Shown piece after piece: positions 55,907 to 64,000 of a DNA stretch of 64,000 nt (its first letter is position 1; every line of letters begins with the position of its first letter). Source of the stretch: Selaginella moellendorffii (lineage: Eukaryota; Streptophyta; Lycopodiopsida; Selaginellales; Selaginellaceae); NCBI RefSeq assembly GCF_000143415.4, contig NW_003314261.1, forward strand, positions 186,001-250,000. The letters run 5' to 3'. The notes below the pieces were generated by a model. That model did no database searches. It was not told the origin of the DNA and saw only the letters and a list, made by a program, of their open reading frames with translations. The position numbers and the translations under genes are program-made.

Positions 55907-58361
55907 TCACGGGAAGATTGAGCGCCGTGGTAGCACAGACGGCCCCTTGGGTCGGGAAGAGCACAGTTGAATGTGTGGTGTTTCAAGCACCGAGTCCACA
56001 GTTGCTTTGTGGCTTGGTGTAGCAGCAAGCCGCGCTTTCTTCACGAATTTACGCTTTTGTTGGAACCCAGAAAAGTGTGATAGCCTCCGAGCTCTCTCCA
56101 CGTCCATCTGGGCCTTCGTAACGTCACTCCCGCTCCTCACAACCTCCTCCGAGAATGCCAATGGCACTGCTGCTAGCGGCATTTCTTCCACTGCGTTTGG
56201 CTCGGCGCTATCGTATCCAAGAAACTCCATCCGCGTGTAAATGTCGTCGACAACGCGAGGGACCTTCTCGTAGCTGCAAACACAAAGTAAACACACAAAG
56301 TAAACAGGACTGCCAACCAAAAGGGAATGTAAACTCGTCACCTTGAGCGCACGACTCGGTCAGCAAACTTGACAAGGGGCGCCTCCTCCGTGAAGATATC
56401 ACCACCAAGGCTGAATTGGATGTCATACAGAAGCTCACAGACTTGCTCCGTGAACTCGGCCTCCATGCCCGGTGCTTGACCAGCGGCTAGCATTTCAAGC
56501 CGAAGCTGGATCTGAAGCGTGTATCTGGAGGGCAATCCAAGTCAGTCAGAGAGAAAACATGAAACGAGAAAACATACTCGTTGAGTTTGTGATCCATCGA
56601 ATGGCTGCTGCCGCCTTCCGCATATTTGAAGGACAACTCCTTGGGAGCCAGGAGGAGCAAGTTGTGGATCGTTTCTGGAGGAGCACGACACGCCTGGACA
56701 GCGGCAGCCGTGTCCCTCACGAGCTTCCCTGCGTCGAAGTTGCCGGCACTGATGCAACCTTCAAGCCTTTCGGCTAGAGAAGAGGTATACGACTCTGCCA
56801 TGTCCTGCGAGACGTCCATTGCTGGATCATTGTCATCCTGTTCTTGATGCTTGCAATCACCTGGTCCCGTGTCGGGTGCAGCAACGACTTGTCCAGACGT
56901 GCTCTCTTGCCACCGTTGTCTCTTCCAAGCTTTGAAAACTCCCGGGTACATGGACTCTTTGAACACCGGGTCCATCCAGTCCATCCTTGCATTCTGGAGC
57001 AGCAACTTCATACACCAGCTCCACGCCTCGTTCCAGCTACCTGAGAGCAGCCGTGTGCATGGCTGCTTTGCGTCGTCCGAGGCATTCGAAACTCTCACGC
57101 TGGTGAGAGCGTCTTGTCCTGTGACTATACGTAACGTGGCCGACGAGATGGACAGTGGCTCCAGAAATCCTTTCAGCTGTCTCGTCGTCCCACCCTGCGT
57201 AACCTCCATATCCACGAGAGCAACAGCAACTTGACGTGCCAGGAAGAGCAGGATCAAGCTGAGCTCATGCTGCTGCCGGCAGACGAGCTCCTCGGGCAAG
57301 TGCTCAAGCCTTTGTAGCAACTCGCGTCTCGCGCTTCCAGTAAGCTCCTTGCCGACCCCGCTCCTTTGCCGATGCTGGTACACGACGTATGTCTCGACTA
57401 CTCTGTGCTGCTGCGCCGAGGCCACAGTTCGATCGCTGCGTGGAAGCACGGCAGTGAGAGCAAGACGAATCTTGGAACACCCGTGCTCGTCCAAACTTGT
57501 GCTCTCACCCAGTGATGTGATGCCAACGTCACATACAAACCGGTGCTTGTCCGAGATGCGCACACGGAGCTTGGCTGGAGGAGTAAGATGGCGCTGGGTG
57601 GTGCGTGGGAAAACTAGCGGCAACAAAAGCACTGGAAGGAGGAGACGGTGTGGCATGACGAGGGTGGCGACGAGGAAGGTGTCCACGGAGGAGAAACCCC
57701 AGGAAGAGGAGGAGGAGCTCTTGACAGCTTGGAGCAAATCCATCAAGGTGGCGGCTTCTCCCGGCGGCTGGAACCAAAGAGCGTGTACGTTCTTCTTTTC
57801 CAAGAGCTTGTGGAGAGAAGCGATTCTTCGCTCTTCTTCGGGAAGCCCGGCCGTGTCCGAGGACGAGGAGAGGAATGCATGGAGCTCTTGCCGGGATGGC
57901 GCCGTGGACAGCACTAGCAACAAGCTCGGGCGGGTGATGGGTAGCAGCATCGACTTTCCGCGATCACCATTGTCGTCGAGCAGCAGCGGATCCCACGAGT
58001 AAGCAGTGAGAAGCGGCAGTAACGCATTCGCGATGTGGAATGCCCAGGCATGGCGAGGAGCAGCAGCAGCGTGATCTTCCTGAGCATCTCCCACTAGTAG
58101 CTTGTCCACGCAATCCCGGAATGCCTTGATGCTACGCTCGTTTCTCGCCGACGCGAACGGCGCCGTCCCAGCTCTCCCCAGCACACTCGTCGACGCCCCA
58201 GACGCGAGCGAATCCAAGAAGGTGAATGCCCACATTGTGTTGCTGTTGCTTACCATGGCCAAGATCCTGCGCACCAAGCTCTCCAAGGCACAGCCATAGC
58301 TGCGCGCTTGCCCGATCAAATGCCGCACGTCCACCGCCACCACCACTCGCTCCACCTCCAT
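55907..58361 (-). CDS. TICRR-like: Treslin/TICRR (Sld3-like) DNA replication initiation protein
   Basis: Three exons on the minus strand: 58361-56578, 56524-56342 and 56273-55907 (introns 53 and 68 bp, GT-AG), 777 aa. The N-terminal ~300 residues follow the animal Treslin N-domain: [54 protein letters not shown]. In animals this protein links TopBP1 and Cdc45 to load the replicative helicase under CDK control. The C-terminal tail is basic (QQKRKFVKKARLAATP) and has two Thr-Pro sites (about residues 741 and 754), a possible match to the paired CDK sites of Sld3/Treslin (inference). At 777 aa it is much shorter than animal Treslin. The start ATGGAGGTGG is the only good one. Nuclear. Confidence 0.75.
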
Positions 58362-58455
58362 TCTGCCCTAGCATACTCCACCAAGGAGCAAGCAACCCTA
58401 CTCCCATTCCTCTTCTTGATCTAGCTAGCTAGCTATGGCTGACCAAGGAAGCTTA

Positions 58456-58869
58456 CTAGACGGGCGGGAAGAGCGAGTAGCGGCGGAGCTCCTTCCTCTG
58501 CTCACACTCCCTCTTAACGAGGCCACAGCGGCACATATGATCGAGCTGGTCTTCTGTGAAGACGCCAATGTGATCCACCAGCGGCGGGTACTTGGATGCC
58601 TCGAGCGCCTTGCGCTTGTCGAGCACGGCCTGGGCTAGCGGCGCCCAGTATGCGCGCTTCCTGTGTGGCGACTGCGTGACGATCCAGCGGAGATAGGAAT
58701 TGGGCACCGATTCCAGCTCCCGCTTCTTGTACCGCCCAAAATCGAGGATGTAGAGTGGGCCGCTGCTGGCCACGAAGATGAGCTTCTTGTGTCGATAGCC
58801 CGCCGGAAGGAGCCTGCGAGGGAGAATGCTAGATTCCCACGCCCGCGCAAGCGACAGTGCCATAGCCAT
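58456..58869 (-). CDS. DUF3820 / ExoX-C-like small protein
   Basis: 137 codons, single exon. Residues about 30-75 (KKLIFVASSGPLYILDFGRYKKRELESVPNSYLRW..., with FGRYKK and SVPNSYLRWIV) fit the 'FGKYKG...P..YL.W' pattern of DUF3820, also found at the C-terminus of exodeoxyribonuclease X. The basic N-terminus, rich in Arg, Leu and Ala without acidic residues until Glu12, could be an organelle transit peptide. A second conserved-looking part follows (KRAYWAPLAQAVLDKRKALE, DQLDHMCRCGLVKRECEQR). Its stop lies only 95 bp before the start of the Treslin-like gene on the same strand, so UTRs must overlap. Molecular function unknown. Confidence 0.6.
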   Translation of the reverse strand: MAMALSLARAWESSILPRRLLPAGYRHKKLIFVASSGPLYILDFGRYKKRELESVPNSYLRWIVTQSPHRKRAYWAPLAQAVLDKRKALEASKYPPLVDHIGVFTEDQLDHMCRCGLVKRECEQRKELRRYSLFPPV

Positions 58870-59284
58870 AAACCCTAGATCCTTCGAATCTTTCTAGCAC
58901 AAAAGTCAGTGATTAAAGGTGGTAGTTAACTTTTGCTTGTATAGACAGGGCGAGATCATCGACGGCAGGTCTCCTCGCTCTCTTCTCTCTCCAGTTGCAA
59001 AACAAAAGAGGACTAGAGCTAATTTACAAATACCTTCGGGAGCGTGATCGCGAACGAACGAACGAACGAACGAGCAGCTGGAGCATGAGTGGAGAGCGAG
59101 GAAAACCAAAAGTGTTGCTGCTGCTGCTGCCGTCTTTGCCGAGTTAGCAAGTCTTTGCTGGTGTTCTCAGTGGAGCTTCGATCCAGGAGGAGTTGAGGTT
59201 GGTTCTACTCTTTTCGCACTCGAGTTGCACAAAATGTGTTCTCAGGCTTGTTTCCTCTATCTATTCCATGCCACAAGCAAGAAG
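58870..59284. promoter_or_regulatory. Promoter region of the DUF3820-like gene and 3' flank of augmin-8
   Basis: 415 bp with no coding sequence. It carries a GAAC(GAAC)n microsatellite (about 59050-59073) and a CTG/CTGCTG run (about 59113-59130). Both neighbours are on the minus strand, so the right part is 3' UTR of the augmin gene and the left part the promoter of the small gene. Confidence 0.5.
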
Positions 59285-61547
59285 TTAGCACGTCGCCAAC
59301 AACAACCACAAGCCACGCACCTCTAATGCAGCTAGTCTATCCAGTAAGGCACCGCACTCTTCAAGTGTAGCCTTTTCCTGTTTGGCCACCTCCGCAAGCC
59401 CCGAGATAAGACCGTCCATCTTCTCAGTCTGTGACAGCGAATAAAGTTAAAAGACAAGGAAACAGGGAGCATGCATACCTTAGGCATGAGATTCACAACA
59501 GCCGACCCCAAGGATCCCATGACATCCACCGTACAGCATAAAGCGTCCCTAATAGCTTGGACGTCGGCCTGCACATCGTCAACAATCTCGTCGCATCAGG
59601 AAAAGAAGAAGAAAAAGGAAAGAATTCATTACCCTTGCACCGGCAGTCACAGGTACCCTCAGCACTGCAGCCTCTAGAGCTTCCATCGCCCCAGACAATG
59701 CAGCCGAATGCTCGGCGTGAAGTGCCGCCCAGCTCTCTAGGTGAGGGCCCTTGGGTGGTATACATATGTCAGCCTCAACGTACATGACAACAGCATAATG
59801 AGTTTCACCTGAGACGAGAGAATCGCCTGGAGTTTTCTCGCTTGTCTCGCTTGTTGCAGCTTGATCCGTTTCATGGCTACAGACTTTCGAAGCTCCGACG
59901 TTTGCAGCCACGCGTTGTAGATGGACCTCTGCCAAATGTTATAGAATGGAATCAGTCACCAGGAAAAGAAAAAGAGTTAGAGACGTTCACCTCTGCTATG
60001 GCCCTCTGAGCATTTTTTGCAGCCTCCGCTCGAGCGTTGACAAAGCACCACTGAAGCCAGCGGTTGTGCAGTATACGCAGATACTGAGCTTCTTCCTGTT
60101 GGCTCATAGCTTTCTTTCCTTTGCGCATGTCCATGGGAAAATGTAGCAAGCTGGAAATGCTGCTAGCTCGGCTGCTGTGCCCGCTTGGTGGAAGCTGAAA
60201 CGATGGAATCCTCGTCCTGGTGGGACTCGGAATACTTCGAAATGGGGAGGATACCAGCATCCGGGACGGGGACGGTGGCTGCTGCGCCGACAGACGGGAG
60301 GGTGACATCGCCGTAGACTGCGAGGCAGTCGAAACCGACAGACTCTTCAACCGGCGAACATTCTTCCCTCCCAACGTAGAAAAATCTTGGTCCGTCAGCG
60401 AGCAGCCAACTATGTCACCCTGAGAGAGACGCCTCGACCTGGCTGTAGTGCGCTTCACAGACCCGGAAGAAGTGACGGTGGTGGCACCGGAGCCCGACGA
60501 AGATAGGCTCTCGCAGTCCGAGAGGTTATCCAGCGATGGTTGGCTCTCCAAACTTGCTAGTTCCGTTTCATCAGGAAGCTGTCGAACAGACTCGTCAACC
60601 TGCTGTTGATGTTGGGCCATGTCTCGGCCTCCGCCACTTTCAAGGTCCCGTTTGGGCCTTCCCCTGCTCTCCGAGAGCATATGCCGAGATACACTTTGTG
60701 GCGAGTCAGGCAACGGGCCATCGTTGATCGACCTTGTCAAACTGCGTATTGGAGGTGTACGCTTTACCGGCCGAGTGGTACCATTCATGGCTCGTCCCTG
60801 CACCACTAGACCTGTCATCTTTCCACCTTTATCTTTGTCGGAGCTAAGATCTACGCTCCGGCTCAGTGCTTTCGGAGAGTTTCCAGCAGACCACCTGTGC
60901 ACACCGGAGTTGTCTTGAGGCCGTGCATTCTCAGCCTGATCCGTTGTTGGCCGCCGAACAGGAGTTCTCTTCCTCTCTGGTGTCCCCTTCCTGTCAGACG
61001 GGGCCTTGTCCGAAGATAAGCTCCTGCGGATGCCATTCTCGGCGGGCCTCAGAGTATGATCCAGCTGCAAGGATGCGGATAGAGCGTGGGTGGAGGGCCA
61101 CAAGCGCTGAGCCGAGCGCAACGCATCTGCATTCCCCGGCCCAGAAGAAACTCTCGGCACCGTTCTCGGAGTACCTGGCCGGCCACTGCTGCCGCTAGTG
61201 GTTGACGAAGACGAGGCTGGCGAGTCGGGCCTCTTGCGCTCCGCCGACACTGCTCGCTTGGGGCCTTCCGGGCCATTGGAGCTGCGACCGATGAGAGGAG
61301 AAGGAAAGCGGCGAGCTGGAGTGGTGGGAGTCGGGGTGGGAATGGAGGTCGGTGTGGTGGACTTGTACCTGGAGGTGATTTCCCTGCTGCGGTGTTGCTT
61401 GCGTAGGATCTCCCCATTGCCACTAGAGCCTTTGTCTGCCAGAGCTGGGATGGAATCCCCTCTTTGTTGTGGCACTCCTCCTGTGGCTGTGGCTGTGGCT
61501 GTGGCTGTGGCTGGTGATGACGAAGACAAAGCAGCGACCATGATCAA
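59285..61547 (-). CDS. AUG8-like: Augmin subunit 8 / QWRF-motif microtubule-associated protein
   Basis: Five exons on the minus strand: 61547-59991, 59928-59809, 59749-59633, 59568-59479 and 59428-59285 (introns 62, 59, 64 and 50 bp; all phase 0), 675 aa. The first ~450 residues are disordered, Ser/Pro/Arg-rich and basic (e.g. TPERKRTPVRRP), the expected microtubule-binding part. The C-terminal part is the conserved QWRF domain: LRILHNRWLQWCFVNARAEA, SIYNAWLQTSELRKSVAMKR, ESWAALHAEHSAALSGAMEA, VMGSLGSAVVNLMPK, AEVAKQEKATLEECGALLDR. Augmin recruits gamma-tubulin to existing microtubules in spindles and phragmoplasts; subunit 8 (EDE1 family) gives microtubule contact. The signature reads QWCF (residues 499-502), not QWRF. 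Confidence 0.9.
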
Positions 61548-62239
61548 CCAGTGCTGCTATCGCCGAGCTTCCGCTTCCTCATCTGCCCCTGGCCTGCCCT
61601 AAATTAGGGCATGCGGACACGCGACCGGGATTCTCCTCCTCCCCGCGCTCTACATTCTTTCTCGAATCTCTCCCCCACTGTTAAGATCCGCGGAGCTGCC
61701 AATTAAAGACGATCAACGGGGAAGATCTGAGGCCCGGAAAGAGGGAAAGCCTACCTGCATTGCGAGGGAGGCCGCAAGAAATGGCGCATTCGCCATGCGC
61801 GATGGCACAGATTCGACATGCGAGCCAAGAAGCCTCCAAATTTCCCGCAAAGAAAGATAGATCAGGACCTGCGCAGCAGAGCACGATTATCAATGTCTCG
61901 CGGCCGCCCGACCCGATGATCCCATCTCGGCTCAGCAGCGAGTACCTTCTTCTACATCCTACGCGCGGCGCCTAGTCGTGCACCGCCGCTGGAGCCCTAG
62001 ACCCACTGCCACTACTGCTTGGAGGCGGCGATGGCGATGGCGCTGGCTCCTCCTCCCTGCTCCGCCCCAACACACACGGCCAGTAAAAAGAGATTACTTA
62101 CCACTCCGTATCAGGAGTTTTGGACATGATGGCGCTCGTACGGCAACGCTACGAGGTGGCCCATTTTCCCGGTCACGGGGCGCATACATTTTATCTTTGG
62201 AGGGTTTTAGCTAGGATTCTTGGCTCTGGCTCTGGCGCC
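61548..62239. promoter_or_regulatory. Shared divergent promoter, augmin-8 / JMJD7
   Basis: 692 bp separate the two start codons. No TATA box stands out in either direction; the stretch is GC-rich with a CTCCTCCTCCCC segment near 61635. A 70-codon minus-strand frame (61681-61893) lies inside and is probably chance. Both are housekeeping-type genes, for which a common bidirectional promoter is plausible. Confidence 0.5.
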
Positions 62240-63490
62240 ATGGAGGAGGCCATGGAGCTACTGTCCCGGGAGGCGCGCGAGCTCTCGCTGGGCAGCCAGG
62301 TGGAGCGCGTCGCAGCGCCCGTGTCTCCGCTGCGTTTCCTTCGCGATTTCGTCATGCCGGGTAAGCCGTGCATTGTAACGGGCGGCATCCAGCACTGGAG
62401 CGCTCTCCGCAAGTGGTCCAACGATTATCTTCGCGCAGCGCTTGGGGATCAGCAGGTCAGCGTCCATTTCACTCCAGATGGCCGCGCAGACTCAATCGTC
62501 GACGTGCGCGGCATGGAAATGCTACCAGATGCCGACGGCGGTGGCGACGGCGATCTGGATCCCATCGATGGCGACCAGGAAACGCTCATGTTCGTCAGCG
62601 CTCACGTCCAGTCGATGCCTTTCGCCCAAGCTCTGGAAGCTGTTCTCGGCAAGAGAAGCAGTAGCAACGTAGCCTACCTCCAGCAGCAAAACGACTGCCT
62701 GCGCACAGAGTACTCGCGGCTGATCGACGACGTGGAGGCCGACATCCCGTGGGCGACTCAAGCGCTGGGCTCACTGCCCGAGGCTGTCAATCTCTGGATT
62801 GGCAACGAGAACTCCGTGACATCCTTCCACAAGGATCACTACGAGAACCTGTACGCTGTTGTGGCGGGGGAGAAGCACTTCACGCTGCTGCCACCCGTGG
62901 ACGTCCACAGGCTCTACATCCGTGACTACCCCGCCGCAAGCTACGTGCCATCGCCGGTAAAATTCCTTGCTCGCTAGCTGATATATATATGCGTAACAGG
63001 CACAGCAGGAGGACGAGCGCAAGCTGGTGATGAGGAGCGATCGCCCGCGGAGAATGGTGCCGTGGGCGAGCGTGGATCCCGAGTGCCGCCATCAAGACAA
63101 GCACAAGTTTCCCAGGTACTTCAGCAGCGGAGGTGGCGAGCCGTTCCACTGCACAGTTGGAGCTGGAGAGATCCTTTATTTGTGAGCTCCTCCTCTCAAA
63201 ACAAACTCCATTGAATGATCTAACTGCGCTGCTCGCGTGTGTGTGTGTGCGTGTGTGTGTAGGCCCAGTATGTGGTTCCACCATGTCACTCAGCGGCCCG
63301 ACTCGGGAGGCAGGACAATCGCCATCAATTTCTGTAAGTCGTTTGTTAGCGCCGTGTCCCTCCTTTGCTTTTTCTTTATTTGGCTTGTTTTCTCTCTCCA
63401 GGGTACGACATGGCGTTCGATATCAGATACGCATACTTCAACTTCCTGGAATCCTGTGTCAACAAGAAGAAGAACACCACTATCGAGTGA
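62240..63490 (+). CDS. JMJD7-like: JMJD7-type JmjC 2-oxoglutarate oxygenase
   Basis: Four exons: 62240-62956, 63000-63181, 63263-63333 and 63402-63490 (introns 43, 81 and 68 bp), 352 aa. Domain order follows animal JMJD7: N-terminal ARELSLGSQVERV, the PCIVTGGIQHWSA barrel entry, NLWIGNENSVTSFHKDHYEN with the iron-binding His-x-Asp (H197, D199), GEKHFTLLPP, RCTVRAGE-like [20 protein letters not shown] with the distal His (306/307), GGRTIAINFWYDM, YAYFNFLESC. Human JMJD7 hydroxylates a lysine in DRG GTPases, so a soluble protein hydroxylase is expected. I chose ATG 62240 (gcgccATGG context, homology starts soon after); an in-frame ATG at 62120 would add 40 unconserved residues. Confidence 0.9.
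63237..63262 (+). repeat. GT microsatellite at the intron 2 acceptor
   Basis: A (GT)n run with one GTGC break fills the last part of intron 2 and ends in the TAG acceptor. A second microsatellite, (TA)n at about 63490-63513, begins at the stop codon of the same gene. Confidence 0.85.
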
Positions 63491-63600
63491 TATATATATA
63501 TATATATATATATCACTATCACTCACAGGTACCTTTTACTCGTGTCTAGGGCTGATAGATCAAAGCGGAGTTTTAGGGCTTTGTAGTGGAGCTGGGAGGA
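63491..63600. promoter_or_regulatory. Short spacer between JMJD7 and the next gene
   Basis: Only 110 bp between the JMJD7 stop and the next start codon on the same strand; includes the (TA)n run. It must hold both a 3' UTR and a 5' UTR or promoter, which again shows how compact this region is. Confidence 0.5.
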
Positions 63601-63942
63601 ATGCAGGCGGGAGAGGGCGCTCCAAGGCGCACAGGCGGCGGTGGGAGTCGCAGGAGAGTGGTGGTGAGCGATGACGACGATGGCGAGGGCGAATGCGTGA
63701 GTGGCAAGAGGAGTCGCAGGGCTGTCATTGATCCGGGGGACGAGGACGATGAGGAGGAGAGCGTGGCATTGAGGCCTAGAGCTGACGATGGCCTGGCGAT
63801 CGGCCTGGAGGAGGACGATGCGTCCATCCGGCTTCTGCAGGGAAGGCCCCAGGATGTGATCAAGCACACGCTGGGGAAATGCGAGAGGATCACTGCCAAG
63901 CTCCGGAGTGCGCTAACCGAGGCCGCGAAGCTCGTCTCTCAT
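63601..63942 (+). CDS. First exon of an acidic nuclear-type protein, runs off the window
   Basis: 114 codons from ATG 63601 to a GTAAGT donor at 63943, phase 0. The first ~75 residues are low complexity, alternating basic (RRTGGGGSRRRVVV) and acidic (SDDDDGEGE, DPGDEDDEEES) runs, like the N-terminus of many chromatin proteins. The rest (SIRLLQGRPQDVIKHTLGKCERI ...) is amphipathic and probably helical. I do not recognise the family; a SNF2-type remodeller is one guess without firm support. The intron that follows contains a (CTTT)n run at about 63957-63991 and continues beyond the window. Confidence 0.6.
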
Positions 63943-63956
63943 GTAAGTTTATTTGC

Positions 63957-63958
63957 TC

Positions 63959-63990
<32 letters not shown>

Positions 63991-63991
63991 T
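63957..63991 (+). repeat. CTTT microsatellite in the first intron of the last gene
   Basis: A run of about eight CTTT units near the window end. Ordinary simple repeat. Confidence 0.9.
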
Positions 63992-64000
63992 GCTCGAGAT

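Noticed and set aside
57349-58002. 217-codon plus-strand frame
   Set aside because: Antisense to the first exon of the Treslin-like gene; no recognisable domain.
58435-58638. 67-codon plus-strand frame starting MADQGSLL
   Set aside because: Antisense to the DUF3820-like gene, and its protein has no recognisable features.
60866-61602. Plus-strand frames of 110 and 134 codons
   Set aside because: Antisense to the disordered N-terminal exon of the augmin-8 gene.
62120-62239. Upstream in-frame ATG extending JMJD7 by 40 residues
   Set aside because: The extra residues do not resemble the family, and the downstream ATG has a better context; it could still be a rare isoform.

Overview
This window is nuclear DNA of a land plant. 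Three things point to a lycophyte close to Selaginella moellendorffii (inference, no database search made): PPR proteins built almost only of uniform ~31-residue 'SS' repeats, very short introns (43 to 81 bp in every gene I could splice), and compact plant-specific genes (augmin subunit 8, R2R3-MYB) next to dense retroelement tracts.

Region 1 (1 to about 42.4 kb) is a retroelement and repeat graveyard with no intact host gene. It holds: a G-rich repeat with a long 12/6-bp minisatellite (1-3565); a decayed minus-strand gag with a DUF4283/zinc-knuckle ORF and a tRNA-Met type primer site (5.2-7.3 kb); an aged, AT-drifted copy of the first repeat (9.06-10.29 kb); five tandem copies of a 606-bp unit (10.29-13.30 kb); and, from 15.7 to 34.7 kb, a cluster of long-LTR retroelements without coding capacity. 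One of these runs on the plus strand (18.1-24.15 kb), a truncated one on the minus strand (24.15-28.9 kb), and one is full length on the minus strand (27.73-34.67 kb). Together they make a multi-kilobase inverted repeat. Then come a miniature LTR element (36.4-37.2 kb), a 2538-bp hAT transposon with exact 8-bp target duplications (37678-40215) sitting inside another decayed ORF, and a dead Copia pol (to 42.36 kb).

Region 2 (42.5-55.5 kb) is a three-fold tandem duplication of one cassette: PPR-A (minus strand), R2R3-MYB (plus), PPR-B (plus), with a small secreted-protein ORF at its right edge. Different members survive in each unit: PPR-A only in unit 1, MYB in units 2 and 3, PPR-B only in unit 3. 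The triplicated cassette now carries about one working PPR-A, two MYBs and one PPR-B.

Region 3 (55.9-64 kb) is tightly packed single-copy housekeeping genes: a Treslin/TICRR-like replication initiation factor (3 exons, 777 aa), a DUF3820-like small protein, an augmin-8/QWRF microtubule protein (5 exons, 675 aa, with QWCF in place of QWRF), a JMJD7-type JmjC hydroxylase (4 exons, 352 aa) sharing a divergent promoter with the augmin gene, and the first exon of an acidic protein that runs off the window. Gene models in regions 2 and 3 were built by hand from splice sites and frame.
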